This document shows, in pieces, positions 6,762 through 15,551 of a stretch of 64,000 bases of DNA (the first letter of the stretch is position 1; every line of letters starts with the position of its first letter). The DNA lies in contig JBAZPT010000002.1 of assembly GCA_041645535.1 (NCBI GenBank), forward strand, positions 186,001 through 250,000, written 5' to 3'. The DNA is from JBAZPT01 sp041645535 (GTDB lineage Bacteria; Patescibacteriota; Minisyncoccia; Moranbacterales; UBA2206). The notes beneath the pieces were generated by a model that saw only the letters and a list, made by a program, of their open reading frames with translations, did no database searches and was not told the origin of the DNA. The translations under genes were made by a program, and so were the position numbers.

Positions 6762-8195
6762 ATGAAAAGAACAAAAATTGTCGCCACAATCGGACCAGCA
6801 TCGAGCTCAAAAAATATTTTGAAAAAAATGATTGAGAGCGGGATGAATGTGGCGCGCATCAACTTTTCCCATGGCACATACGCAGCCAACAGCGAGCTTA
6901 TAAAAAGCATCCGGGAGATCAGTGAAAAGATGGATATCCCGATTGGAATCATGGCCGATCTGCAGGGGCCCCGGATCCGCACGCTGGCGGACGACGATGT
7001 GGAGATTAAAAAGGGCGAGACCGTCATGGTTTCCGACATTTCAGTCAGAAGCCGACTGCCAATCGTTAAGTATAAGTTTTTCAAACTGGACTCGCCTGGA
7101 ATAATTAAAACTATCTCTCTGGGAAACAGCATACTGATCGAAGATGGGCTTATGCGGGTTAAAGTAATCCAAAAATCCAAGGATTATCTGCTGGCGGAAG
7201 TAATCGAGGGCGGAATAATAAAAAATCACAAAGGCGTGAATATTCCGGACGCTAAGCTGAAAATCGGAGCGGTGACAAAAAAGGACGAACGGGATTTGAA
7301 ATTCGCGCTTAAAAGCGATGTCGATTTCATCGCTCTTTCTTTTGTCAGCAATAGGAAGGAAATCGAAAGCATCAAGAAGAAGATTAAAAAAATTCTGGGC
7401 AGAAACGATGATCTGCCGCAAATCGTGGCCAAGATTGAAAGAAAAGAAGCGATCAAAAATATTGATGAAATAATTTCTGCTACAGATATTCTGATGGTCG
7501 CCCGAGGAGATCTAGGGATAGAAATGGATGAAAGCCGGGTGGTGATTTATCAGAAAGATTTAATTGCCAGGTGTTTGAAAGCTGGCAAGCCGGTGATCGT
7601 GGCGACCCAGATGCTTAATTCCATGATTGAGAATCCCCGGCCGACGAGGGCTGAAGTCAGCGATGTTTCCAATGCCGTAATCGACCATGCTGATGCTGTT
7701 ATGCTTTCCGGAGAATCGGCCAGCGGTAAATATCCAGTGGAGGCCGTAAGAACAATGCGCGATATTATTGAAAGGACGGAAGAATCGCCCTTTGACGATC
7801 TGATACACGGATTTTTGGGCGACAGCAAGTCATCTGTCTCAGCGGCGGTGGCCAATAGCGCCCACGAACTTTCCAAAGACAGCGGAGCCCGGGCGATTGT
7901 CGTGGCCAGCCGCAGCGGTTTCACCGCCCATATGATCGCCAGGCACCGTCCGATGCAAAGCATATTCGTCATTACTAACAGCGAAAAAACGCACAACCAG
8001 CTGTCGATTCTCTGGGGAACGGAAAGTTTTGTGCTGAAAGATTGCAAAACTTTGGACGATTTAATTACCCGGTCAGTCGACATTCTAACCAAAAAAAAGC
8101 TGCTCAAGAAAAAAGACAGGGTAGTAATTGTTACCGGGCGGCCGCATGTGAAAAGAGAGCATATGAGCTTAGTGAAAGTTGAGGAAATAAAGTGA
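6762..8195 (+). CDS. pyk: Pyruvate kinase
   Basis: Cytosolic glycolytic enzyme converting PEP and ADP to pyruvate and ATP. 477 aa, full length. Motifs in order: KIVATIGPAS at the N-terminus, NVARINFSHG, DLQGPRIRT, the active-site signature IVAKIERKEAI, ARGDLGIEM, and KPVIVATQMLNSM...NPRPTRAEVSDV with VMLSGESASGKYP. A C-terminal regulatory-type domain (about 355-477) is present. PEP synthase follows 55 bp downstream, so the two opposing PEP/pyruvate enzymes are side by side. Confidence 0.97.
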   Translation: MKRTKIVATIGPASSSKNILKKMIESGMNVARINFSHGTYAANSELIKSIREISEKMDIPIGIMADLQGPRIRTLADDDVEIKKGETVMVSDISVRSRLPIVKYKFFKLDSPGIIKTISLGNSILIEDGLMRVKVIQKSKDYLLAEVIEGGIIKNHKGVNIPDAKLKIGAVTKKDERDLKFALKSDVDFIALSFVSNRKEIESIKKKIKKILGRNDDLPQIVAKIERKEAIKNIDEIISATDILMVARGDLGIEMDESRVVIYQKDLIARCLKAGKPVIVATQMLNSMIENPRPTRAEVSDVSNAVIDHADAVMLSGESASGKYPVEAVRTMRDIIERTEESPFDDLIHGFLGDSKSSVSAAVANSAHELSKDSGARAIVVASRSGFTAHMIARHRPMQSIFVITNSEKTHNQLSILWGTESFVLKDCKTLDDLITRSVDILTKKKLLKKKDRVVIVTGRPHVKREHMSLVKVEEIK

Positions 8196-8250
8196 TCTCG
8201 TAACTCGCAACGCATAACTCATAACACAAAATAAAATTTAAAATAAAAAA

Positions 8251-10683
8251 ATGCAAAACAAAAAAAACATTCTCTGGTTTGCGGAAACCAGAATCAAGGA
8301 CATTCCCTTGGTCGGAGGGAAAAACGCGTCGCTTGGCGAGATGTATGCTAATCTCCGGGTGAAAAAAATCAATGTTCCCAACGGTTTTTCCGTAACCGCC
8401 GAGGCTTTCCGTTATTTTGTCCATCATAATAAGCTTGAGGACAAATTCAAAAAAATATTAAAAGGCTTGAACACCGGAAGCATGCGCAATCTGTCCGAGC
8501 GCGGCTATCGCGTTCGAGAATCAATCCTGGCTTCTGAATTTCCGGACGATTTGCGAAATGATATTGTCAAAGCCTACGCCAAGCTTTCTGGGCAATATTT
8601 GCCGCACAAAAGTTTTCGGCTGACAACTGACAAAGAAGACCACACTAACCATTTTGCCGGCGGCGTGGATGTGGCAGTGCGCTCCAGCGCCACGGCCGAG
8701 GATTTGGCTGACGCCTCATTTGCCGGACAGCAGGAATCTTACCTGAATGTTACCGGTGAATATCAACTTTTGGAATCGGTTAAAAAATGTTTTTCTTCTC
8801 TTTTTACCGACCGCGCCATATCTTATCGCGTGGACAAAGGCTTCGGCCATTTTGATGTCGCCCTTTCCGTGGGAGTGCAAAAAATGGTCCGTTCCGACGA
8901 GGCTTGCTCCGGAGTAATGTTCACTATCGATACCGAATCCGGCTTTCAGAACGCCATCATTATCAACGGATCCTGGGGGTTGGGCGAGAATATTGTGAAG
9001 GGAAAAGTCAATCCGGATGAATTTATCGTGCATAAGCCGACATTGAAACAGGGATTTAAATCCATTATTGGAAAGAAAATGGGGAGCAAGGAAAATAAGC
9101 TGGTTTATAGCGTCGGCGGAACTTCCTCGACGCAAAATGCCAATGTGTCGATTGAAGACCGCAAGAAATTTTGCCTGAACGATGAGGAAGTTTTACAATT
9201 GGCCAAGTGGGGAGCGCTCATCGAGGAACATTACAAAAAAGCAATGGACATTGAATGGGCCAAGGACGGAAGATCGCATGAGTTGTATATTGTCCAGGCC
9301 CGGCCGGAAACTGTGCAGTCGCAGAAGGACAAAAATGTTTTGGAAGAATACATTCTGCGAAGGCTCGGGACAATTCTTTGCGTCGGGGCGGCCGTGGGGA
9401 ATAAAATCGGCTCCGGACAGGCCAATGTCATAAAGGACGTGGCCCAAATAGCTGATTTTAAAAAAGGAGAAGTATTGGTAACAGAAATGACAGATCCAGA
9501 CTGGGAACCGATTATGAAAATAGCCAGTGCCATCGTGACCAATAGCGGAGGGCGCACTTCGCACGCGGCCATTGTCAGCCGGGAATTGGGAATACCCTGT
9601 GTTGTCGGAACGGGCAACGCCACGCGCGCGATAAAAGACAGGAAGATGATAACCATCAGCTGCGCCGAAGGAGAAGAAGGAAGAATTTATGATGGCGCTC
9701 TGGCTTTCGACATCAAAAGAACGGATCTTAAAAACTTCAAAAAGCCCAAAATAAAAATAATGATGAATGTCGGCAATCCTGACCAGGCTTTTGAGATGTC
9801 GATGATCCCCAACGACGGAGTGGGGCTGGCGCGCATGGAATTTATCATTACGGAATATATAAAAGCCCACCCGATGGCGCTCATCCATTTTGAAAAAGTC
9901 AAGGACAAAGAAGAAAAGAAAAAAATAGAAGAGCTGGCGCACGGCTACAAAAGCAAAGAGCAATTTTTTATCGACAAGCTGGCGGAAGGAATCGGCAGGA
10001 TCGCGGCCGCCTTTTATCCCAAAGATGTGATTGTCAGAATGAGTGATTTCAAAACCAACGAGTATGCTACGCTGGTTGGCGGCAAAAATTTCGAACCGCA
10101 TGAAGAAAATCCGATGATCGGTTGGCGCGGAGCGTCCCGCTATTACGATCCGGACTACATTGAAGGATTTAAGCTGGAATGCGAGGCGCTCAAAAAGGTG
10201 AGAAATGTTATGGGGCTGACAAATTTGAAAGTTATGATTCCGTTTTGCCGGACAGTGGAAGAGGGTGAAAAGGTTTTGGCGCAAATGAAAAAATTCGGCC
10301 TCAAGCGCGGCGAGAATCAGCTGGATGTTTATGTGATGTGCGAAATCCCGTCCAATGTGATCCTGGCTCATGAATTTTCCAAAATCTTCGATGGATTTTC
10401 CATCGGCTCCAATGATCTCACGCAGTTGACACTTGGCGTCGATCGCGACAGCGCGAAAGTGGCGCATATTTATAATGAAAGGAATGAAGCGGTGAAGGAA
10501 CTGATCCGCATGGTGATCGCGAAAGCCCACGCGGCCGGACGCAAAGTCGGCATCTGCGGCCAGGCTCCGTCAGACTTTCTGGATTTCGCCGAGTTTTTAG
10601 TCAGAGAAAAAATAGATTCCATATCTTTGAATCCGGACACCGTGATTAAAACAATGTTGGATATCGGGAAGATGGAGAAATAG
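8251..10683 (+). CDS. ppsA: Phosphoenolpyruvate synthase
   Basis: Converts pyruvate and ATP to PEP, AMP and phosphate (reversible in some lineages). 810 aa. An N-terminal ATP-grasp domain has RSSATAEDLADASFAGQQESYL (about 150); the central phosphohistidine domain has GGRTSHAAIVSRELGIPCVVG (catalytic His near 433); the C-terminal TIM-barrel PEP/pyruvate domain ends with GICGQAPSD. No truncation is seen. The gene ends before a hairpin terminator next to the tRNA-Ser repeat array. Together with pyk it allows flux in both directions. Confidence 0.96.
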   Translation: MQNKKNILWFAETRIKDIPLVGGKNASLGEMYANLRVKKINVPNGFSVTAEAFRYFVHHNKLEDKFKKILKGLNTGSMRNLSERGYRVRESILASEFPDDLRNDIVKAYAKLSGQYLPHKSFRLTTDKEDHTNHFAGGVDVAVRSSATAEDLADASFAGQQESYLNVTGEYQLLESVKKCFSSLFTDRAISYRVDKGFGHFDVALSVGVQKMVRSDEACSGVMFTIDTESGFQNAIIINGSWGLGENIVKGKVNPDEFIVHKPTLKQGFKSIIGKKMGSKENKLVYSVGGTSSTQNANVSIEDRKKFCLNDEEVLQLAKWGALIEEHYKKAMDIEWAKDGRSHELYIVQARPETVQSQKDKNVLEEYILRRLGTILCVGAAVGNKIGSGQANVIKDVAQIADFKKGEVLVTEMTDPDWEPIMKIASAIVTNSGGRTSHAAIVSRELGIPCVVGTGNATRAIKDRKMITISCAEGEEGRIYDGALAFDIKRTDLKNFKKPKIKIMMNVGNPDQAFEMSMIPNDGVGLARMEFIITEYIKAHPMALIHFEKVKDKEEKKKIEELAHGYKSKEQFFIDKLAEGIGRIAAAFYPKDVIVRMSDFKTNEYATLVGGKNFEPHEENPMIGWRGASRYYDPDYIEGFKLECEALKKVRNVMGLTNLKVMIPFCRTVEEGEKVLAQMKKFGLKRGENQLDVYVMCEIPSNVILAHEFSKIFDGFSIGSNDLTQLTLGVDRDSAKVAHIYNERNEAVKELIRMVIAKAHAAGRKVGICGQAPSDFLDFAEFLVREKIDSISLNPDTVIKTMLDIGKMEK

Positions 10684-10714
10684 TTGAATAAATCCAAGAT
10701 ACTTGCTAGATTAT

Positions 10715-10738
10715 AAGCGGGGCGGAAGCCTCGCTTTA
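10715..10738 (+). terminator. Hairpin terminator after ppsA
   Basis: AAGCGGGGC / GCCTCGCTT (10715-10723, 10728-10736) with a GGAA loop and a short T/A tail. It lies 8 bp before the first tRNA-Ser half, so the promoter for the tRNA array is not obvious. Confidence 0.6.
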
Positions 10739-10862
10739 AAATATGGAGGCGTCGCATAGTGGCCTATTGCGCATGCTTGTCCGCTCGGCTTCGCGAGCGG
10801 ATCCGCTCACCCGCTCGCGCCATAGGCGCTGAGCTGGGCTGAGCGGAGAAAATTAAAATGAT

Positions 10863-11117
10863 ATGTTTTATATTTATGTTTTGCTGAGTAAAAAAGATAA
10901 TAAATTTTATATTGGATATAGCTCTGATTTGAAAAAAAGAATAGAGGATCATTGTGGTGGCAAGGTGGAAATTACAAAACATAGATTACCATTGAAACTA
11001 GTTTATTACGAGGCTTTTATAGATAAGGGAGCAGCAAGAAGACAAGAATTATACTATAAAACAGGACAAGGCAGAAGAATTTTAGGCAAAAGATTGGGTT
11101 TTTTGAAGAAAAAATAA
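10863..11117 (+). CDS. GIY-YIG nuclease family protein (copy 1)
   Basis: 84-aa single-domain GIY-YIG protein. YIYVLLSKKDNKFYIGYSSDLKKRIEDH contains the GIY/YIG strands and the conserved arginine; YYEAF contains the catalytic-type glutamate. The C-terminus is lysine/arginine rich. Similar small proteins (UPF0213 type) include uncharacterised and homing-like nucleases. The gene is AT-rich against the GC-rich hairpin block just upstream, and lies in a unit that begins with half of tRNA-Ser. Mobility is inferred from the tandem repeat, not shown by the protein. The protein is identical to copy 2. Confidence 0.85.
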   Translation: MFYIYVLLSKKDNKFYIGYSSDLKKRIEDHCGGKVEITKHRLPLKLVYYEAFIDKGAARRQELYYKTGQGRRILGKRLGFLKKK

Positions 11118-11240
11118 ATTTTGGAGGCGTCGCATAGTGGCCTATTGCGCATGCTTGTCCGCTCGGCTTCGCGAGCGGATCCGCTCACCCGCTCGCGCCA
11201 TAGGCGCTGAGCTGGGCTGAGCGGAGAAAATTAAAATGAT

Positions 11241-11495
11241 ATGTTTTATATTTATGTTTTGCTGAGTAAAAAAGATAATAAATTTTATATTGGATATAGC
11301 TCTGATTTGAAAAAAAGAATAGAGGATCATTGTGGTGGCAAGGTGGAAATTACAAAACATAGATTACCATTGAAACTAGTTTATTACGAGGCTTTTATAG
11401 ATAAGGGAGCAGCAAGAAGACAAGAATTATACTATAAAACAGGACAAGGCAGAAGAATTTTAGGCAAAAGATTGGGTTTTTTGAAGAAAAAATAA
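11241..11495 (+). CDS. GIY-YIG nuclease family protein (copy 2)
   Basis: Second copy of the 84-aa GIY-YIG protein, 378 bp downstream of the first and identical in sequence, which points to a very recent duplication or strong homogenisation. It ends 5 bp before the intact tRNA-Ser gene. No SD is present: AAAATTAAAATGAT precedes the ATG. It is related to, but clearly different from, the GIY-YIG protein at 31897-32151, which sits in an unrelated type of repeat. Confidence 0.85.
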   Translation: MFYIYVLLSKKDNKFYIGYSSDLKKRIEDHCGGKVEITKHRLPLKLVYYEAFIDKGAARRQELYYKTGQGRRILGKRLGFLKKK

Positions 11496-11500
11496 ATTTT

Positions 11501-11587
11501 GGAGGCGTCGCATAGTGGCCTATTGCGCATGCTTGGAAAGCATGTTTGTCTGAAAGGGCATCGTGAGTTCGACTCTCACCGCCTCCG
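11501..11587 (+). tRNA. tRNA-Ser (anticodon GGA)
   Basis: Intact class II tRNA of 87 nt. Acceptor GGAGGCG pairs with CGCCTCC, the anticodon arm is CATGC-TTGGAAA-GCATG giving anticodon GGA, a long variable arm follows, and the T arm is GTGAG-TTCGACT-CTCAC. CCA is not encoded. The first 35 nt are repeated twice upstream as parts of the 378-bp units. Transcription probably has to come through the whole array. Confidence 0.93.
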
Positions 11588-11597
11588 CTAACTCAAA

Positions 11598-11999
11598 ATG
11601 ACAAAAAAAGTAAGCCGGGAAAAATTTGAAGAAGTAGTGGCAGATGGAATGCAAGCCATTCCGGAAAAGTTTTTGGCGAAACTGGATAATGTGGCGATTG
11701 TAGTGGAATCGCAACCAACTCCGGCGCAGATAAAAAAACTGAAAATCCGCCAAGGCTGGTCATTGTTCGGGCTTTATGAAGGCGTGCCGCAGGCCGTGCG
11801 CGGAGCGCATTATTCTTCAGTTCTGCCGGACAAGATAACCATCTTTCAAAAGCCGATTGAAGAAGCGGCGCGGAGCGAGAAGGAAATAAAAGAAATTGTA
11901 AAAAATACGGTTTGGCACGAAATCGCCCATCACTTCGGGATGGGCGAAGCGAGAGTTCGCCAAGCCGAAGCCAGGCGAAAAAATAACCCCTACCATTAA
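11598..11999 (+). CDS. Zincin-like metallopeptidase
   Basis: 133-aa minimal metallopeptidase-like protein of the zincin family found in many actinobacteria and CPR (about 110-130 aa). The HEXXH-type motif is WHEIAHHFGM (about residue 108), with a following acidic residue in GEARVR. The substrate is unknown. It begins 10 bp after the tRNA-Ser gene, probably in one transcript with it, and faces the convergent kinase gene. Confidence 0.85.
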   Translation: MTKKVSREKFEEVVADGMQAIPEKFLAKLDNVAIVVESQPTPAQIKKLKIRQGWSLFGLYEGVPQAVRGAHYSSVLPDKITIFQKPIEEAARSEKEIKEIVKNTVWHEIAHHFGMGEARVRQAEARRKNNPYH

Positions 12000-12022
12000 A
12001 TGATAGGGGCTTTTCATCTCTT

Positions 12023-13393
12023 TTAAACAAGAGGAAGATAAATTACAAATATCGTTGGGTCAGGCTTTTCCTTGTCTTTGTTATGGGGCTTTTTCTTGCG
12101 GCCGTTTTTAGGTTTTTCTTCCCTGGTCTTTTTTTGAAACTCTTGCAAAAAAATTTTGCCCCCATGAGCTTTGATGATAGAAGATACGATAGATAAGCCA
12201 CTGCCAATTTTTTTATTATTGGCACTGGAAAAGAGAAGAAAAATCTGATCTTTGATAAGCGGATTGATTGGCTGACCATCGTTTTCTATGGTGATTTTAA
12301 TGTTTTTTGATACTGGAGAAACAGAACGGATGAGTACTCGGATGATAATTTTTTTGGCATCCGCTTCTACGGCATTCTCCATGAGTATCCTGAGGCAGTG
12401 CTTGAGCTGTTCATAGTCAAATTTGGCTGTCGCGTTTTTTGCTATCTTACACAAATCAAGATTGATTGATATTGTATCTTGGCTTTGTTTTTTTTCAGCA
12501 ATATATTGGTCAGTCAAATTCTTTAGAAAATCCCGGATATTATGTTCTCCGGTTACCAGGTTTGAGGCGCAAAATATGGTTGTGGCCATAGCCTCATCTG
12601 CTTTTTTAGAAAACTGATTAATGGCATGTTCTAATGTTTCTGTGCAAAAAATCGCCCGTTCAATCATTTCCATTTTTTCTTTTGTTTCCCCCTCAACTTC
12701 TTTTTTCAGGCTGCTATGGACTCCCTGAAGTTTTTTTAGAAAAGGCTTGAGAGTAGTGTTCACATTGCGGATGATATCCTCAAATCCCCTCGATTGCTCT
12801 CCTAATGTTCTGATTCGAATGATTTTTTCCATTTCGCCCAGCTTTAATAGCTTTTGTTGATCATTGAGCATTATGGCTACCACGAGCTTAGCGATTTTAT
12901 TAGCTTGAGAAGCAACCCGTTCAAACACCTCTTGGTTGTCTGTTTCGATAGCGTCGAAAATAATAATACCGAATGGCTCAATGTCATATCCGGAATCTCT
13001 TTTTTTATAATAAAGAGGAATGAAGAGTTGCTTCTTGATTTTAAAATGCTTAATCATCGGAAGCATATATTTCACCTTTTCGCTTTTTGAGGAATCCGAA
13101 ACATACACAATGTTTCCTTCATTGATGATTTTTTGCAGGTCTCGTCCTCCAATTTCCGGTTGCAGATCAAGCCCAATTCCGTGATCGCTCTGAGGATAGC
13201 CGGCGGCGATCATAAGGGCATGCTTGTTTTTTTCGTCGCGGCTTTTTTTAAGAACGATGCAGCACCTGGAGCAGCCCATAATATAGCTCGCCAGTTCTGC
13301 GACACACATCAGCCGTTTTTCTGGATTAAGAAACATTTCTGACAGCAAATCAAGTATTTTTGTCCATTTTAAAACTGATCCGTTTTGATTCAT
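12023..13393 (-). CDS. GAF-domain histidine-kinase-like protein lacking the phospho-accepting His
   Basis: 456-aa soluble protein. A GAF-like sensor (about residues 15-185) precedes a helical dimerisation region and a C-terminal HATPase_c domain with N-box LMENAVEADAKK, G1-like ENDGQPI and G2 GSGLSIVSSIIKAHGG. In the segment LGEQSRGFEDIIRNVN, which corresponds to the usual LGEMxAGIAHEIRNPL, the histidine is replaced by aspartate. It may therefore be a pseudokinase, or act in a phosphatase or allosteric way. A strong SD (GGAAGGAGGT) precedes ATG 13393, unlike most neighbours. No response regulator is adjacent. The highly charged insert before the last strand is also unusual. Confidence 0.8.
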   Translation of the reverse strand: MNQNGSVLKWTKILDLLSEMFLNPEKRLMCVAELASYIMGCSRCCIVLKKSRDEKNKHALMIAAGYPQSDHGIGLDLQPEIGGRDLQKIINEGNIVYVSDSSKSEKVKYMLPMIKHFKIKKQLFIPLYYKKRDSGYDIEPFGIIIFDAIETDNQEVFERVASQANKIAKLVVAIMLNDQQKLLKLGEMEKIIRIRTLGEQSRGFEDIIRNVNTTLKPFLKKLQGVHSSLKKEVEGETKEKMEMIERAIFCTETLEHAINQFSKKADEAMATTIFCASNLVTGEHNIRDFLKNLTDQYIAEKKQSQDTISINLDLCKIAKNATAKFDYEQLKHCLRILMENAVEADAKKIIIRVLIRSVSPVSKNIKITIENDGQPINPLIKDQIFLLFSSANNKKIGSGLSIVSSIIKAHGGKIFLQEFQKKTREEKPKNGRKKKPHNKDKEKPDPTIFVIYLPLV

Positions 13394-13600
13394 GACCCGC
13401 TACCTCCTTCCATTTATTTTGTGGTTATTTATTTGTATAAGAACTGCTCCTTTTCCTTGTTGGCCTAATGTTGGCATAAAACCGGCCGGGTTGGCAAGGG
13501 GGCCAAAAAAGGCGGATTCTGAAATCTTTTGCCTAAATCTCGGTAGTATAATATAGTAGAAACACCATAAAGCTTTATTTATACCATAAATACGCGATGA
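13394..13600. other. Intergenic region before the dnaG element
   Basis: Holds the SD of the minus-strand kinase and one plus-strand -10 (TATAAT 13547-13552) about 170 nt before dnaG. A small minus-strand frame (13400-13609) starts inside the repeat and looks spurious. Nothing else is supported. Confidence 0.5.
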
Positions 13601-13721
13601 ACCCCGCACTAACTTATTACATTCGTAGAGTTTTTAGGGTAACTGCGGGTAAATATAATTAATTTGTTTATTTTTACAATAATTCAATATACTGAATTAT
13701 TGTAAAAAGTTAGTGCGGGGT
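13601..13721. repeat. CCCC-type inverted-repeat element abutting dnaG
   Basis: Left arm ACCCCGCACTAACTT (13601-13615) and right arm AAGTTAGTGCGGGGT (13707-13721) are perfect inverted repeats 121 bp end to end. Between them lie TATAAT (13654-13659) and a perfect 12-bp hairpin (13675-13704). The right end GGGGTG supplies the GTG start of dnaG. The same arms recur at 17008-17089. Confidence 0.85.
13654..13704 (+). promoter_or_regulatory. dnaG -10 and leader hairpin
   Basis: TATAAT at 13654-13659, then TACAATAATTCA-ATATAC-TGAATTATTGTA (13675-13704), a perfect 12-bp stem in the predicted leader ending 15 nt before the GTG start. It has no T tract downstream, so it is not a typical terminator. Confidence 0.5.
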
Positions 13722-15507
13722 GAATTCGGACATTGAAGAGATAAAATCCAGGCTTAATATTGTTGATGTTCTGGGGACTTACATCCGTCTTGAAAAGGCA
13801 GGCGCGAATTGGAGGGCGCTCTGTCCTTTTCATAATGAGAAGAGCCCGTCTTTTATGGTGAGCGAAGAGCGCCAGCGCTATCATTGTTTTGGGTGCCAAA
13901 AAGATGGCGATATTTTCAGTTTTGTGATGGAAATGGAGGGGCTGGAATTTAAAGACGCGCTGAATAATTTGGCGGAAAAAGCCGGAGTGGAACTCAAAAA
14001 AATGAATCCAAAACTGGCGGCCGAAAAAAACAAGACCTTGGAAATCTTGGAACTGGCGGCTAAATTTTATGAAACCCAGCTGTGGAAAGGCGAGGGCAAG
14101 GAAAAAATAATCAAATATTTATACGACCGCGGGTTGAAAGATGAAGCGCTAAAAGAATTTCGTTTAGGCTACGCGCCCAAAGGCTGGAGAAATTTACTCC
14201 AATTTTTAGAAAAGCGCGGATACAAAACTGAAGAAATAAATAAAACCGGGCTTTTAGTAAAAAAAGAAAATAATAGTTATTATGACCGATTCCGCGACCG
14301 GATTATTTTCCCTATCGCGGATGTGAATGGAAAAGTCGTGGGTTATTCCGCGCGAGTGGCTCCGGGTGGCGATGAGTCGCAAGCCAAATATGTAAATACG
14401 CCGGAAACGGAAGTTTACCATAAAAGCAAAATTCTTTATGGAATCAACACGGCCAGGCAGGAAATGCGCCAAAAAGATTTTGTACTTTTGGTTGAGGGCA
14501 ACACGGATGTCATCGCGGCCTGGCAGGCGGGACTCAAAAATACGGTGGCGGTTTCCGGCACGGCGCTGACTTCCGAGCAGGTGGGGATCATTAAAAGGTA
14601 TACGGACAAAGTCAAGATGCTTTTTGATATGGACAGCGCCGGAGAAAACGCGACGAAAAAAAGCATCAAAATTTGTTTTGAAAAAGAAATGGAAGTGAAA
14701 ATTGTGACGCTTCCCGAAAGCAAGGACGCGGCCGAGCTGGCCCAGAAAGATCCGGAAAAACTCAAAACGGCGGTAAAAAAAGCAATAGGCGCGATGGAAT
14801 ATTTTTTTGAAAAGACATTCTCCCGCTATGACAAAAACAAAGTAGCGGATAAGAAAATTATTGCCGAAGAGCTTTTGGCGCAAATTAGCAATCTGGCCAG
14901 TGAAATTGAGAAGAGGCACTGGCTGAAAAAATTGGCCGCGGATTTGGAAATTGACGAAGCTGTGTTGACTGATATGCTCAAAAAAGCTACGCTTAGTGAA
15001 AGATTGGGCCGGCAGGCTCCGAGTGCCGAGATTCAGGAACCGTTTAATCCGAAAAAGAAGATGGAAACGCTTCTCAGGGATCTGGCCGGGCTGGCGCTGG
15101 TCTATGGGGATGTTTGGAAGAAAGTTTCTGGAGAAGAGGCATTGAAACCTTTTTTTCTAAAAGATAGCCTTCTGAGCGCGATTATAAAAAAGGGCAAAGA
15201 GGCGGAGTATAACTTCGACCGTTTTATAAAGGTTCTGGATAACCAGGAGCTAGCTGGTGATTTTGAAAAAATATATTTTGAAAAAAAATACCGGCTGGAT
15301 CTGAATAATAATCTGGAAGAAGTTATTGCTGATGATCCCCTGGTAGAGGCGGAAAATATCCTGAAAGAAATAAAAAAGGAAATCAAGAAAGAGGAACTGG
15401 AAAAAATTACGCGGGATTTGAAAATCGCGGAAAAAAACAAAGATAAAGAAGCCATCCAATTCTTGCGTCTGGAAGTTAAAAAAATATCGGAAGAGATGAC
15501 GGATTAG
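13720..15507 (+). CDS. dnaG: DNA primase
   Basis: Synthesises RNA primers for replication. 595 aa, full length. Zinc-binding domain: CPFHNEKSPSFMVSEERQ with HCFGCQKDGD (about residues 35-70). TOPRIM region: LLVEGNTDVIAAW and FDMDSAGENATKKS (about 255-310). The C-terminal helical region would bind helicase. It starts at GTG inside the right arm of the upstream repeat; MNSDIEEIKSRLNIVDVLGTYI matches the usual primase N-terminus, so the GTG start is well supported. rpoD follows, as in the classical macromolecular-synthesis operon order. Confidence 0.95.
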   Translation: MNSDIEEIKSRLNIVDVLGTYIRLEKAGANWRALCPFHNEKSPSFMVSEERQRYHCFGCQKDGDIFSFVMEMEGLEFKDALNNLAEKAGVELKKMNPKLAAEKNKTLEILELAAKFYETQLWKGEGKEKIIKYLYDRGLKDEALKEFRLGYAPKGWRNLLQFLEKRGYKTEEINKTGLLVKKENNSYYDRFRDRIIFPIADVNGKVVGYSARVAPGGDESQAKYVNTPETEVYHKSKILYGINTARQEMRQKDFVLLVEGNTDVIAAWQAGLKNTVAVSGTALTSEQVGIIKRYTDKVKMLFDMDSAGENATKKSIKICFEKEMEVKIVTLPESKDAAELAQKDPEKLKTAVKKAIGAMEYFFEKTFSRYDKNKVADKKIIAEELLAQISNLASEIEKRHWLKKLAADLEIDEAVLTDMLKKATLSERLGRQAPSAEIQEPFNPKKKMETLLRDLAGLALVYGDVWKKVSGEEALKPFFLKDSLLSAIIKKGKEAEYNFDRFIKVLDNQELAGDFEKIYFEKKYRLDLNNNLEEVIADDPLVEAENILKEIKKEIKKEELEKITRDLKIAEKNKDKEAIQFLRLEVKKISEEMTD

Positions 15508-15551
15508 GTATAATTTAAAACAGCGACCCCAGCGAAAGTTTGAGCATGGCG

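Larger units (their letters stand above)
10745..11500 (+). mobile_element. Two tandem 378-bp units: tRNA-Ser 5' half, hairpin block, GIY-YIG gene
   Basis: Two units with no difference that I can find, 10745-11122 and 11123-11500. Each starts with 35 nt identical to the 5' half of the downstream tRNA-Ser gene, ending at G34 of the anticodon. Then follows a 68-nt GC-rich block: hairpin CCGCTCG/CGAGCGG, then a long hairpin with arms TCCGCTCA/TGAGCGGA enclosing GCGCC-ATA-GGCGC. Last comes an AT-rich GIY-YIG gene. There are no obvious terminal inverted repeats. One insertion carrying the 35-nt repeat followed by unequal exchange would explain the array; an RNA-based or homing mechanism at the anticodon is possible. 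Confidence 0.75.

Noticed and set aside
7550..8215. Minus-strand frame of 221 codons opposite pyk
   Set aside because: Shadow of pyk; Ser/Leu-rich without motifs.
9193..10530. Long minus-strand frame (445 codons) opposite ppsA
   Set aside because: Antisense to a fully conserved gene; composition is His/Phe rich with no domain pattern. It is a shadow of ppsA codon bias.
10745..11500. CRISPR array
   Set aside because: Only two or three long units containing genes; no short regularly spaced repeats or cas genes in the window.
10745..11587. An ordinary tRNA intron in tRNA-Ser
   Set aside because: An intact uninterrupted tRNA follows, and the 5' half is repeated without a matching 3' half after each unit, so this is not exon-intron-exon.
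13400..13609. 69-codon minus-strand frame before dnaG
   Set aside because: Starts inside the repeat arm, with no SD or promoter of the types seen here and no recognisable content.
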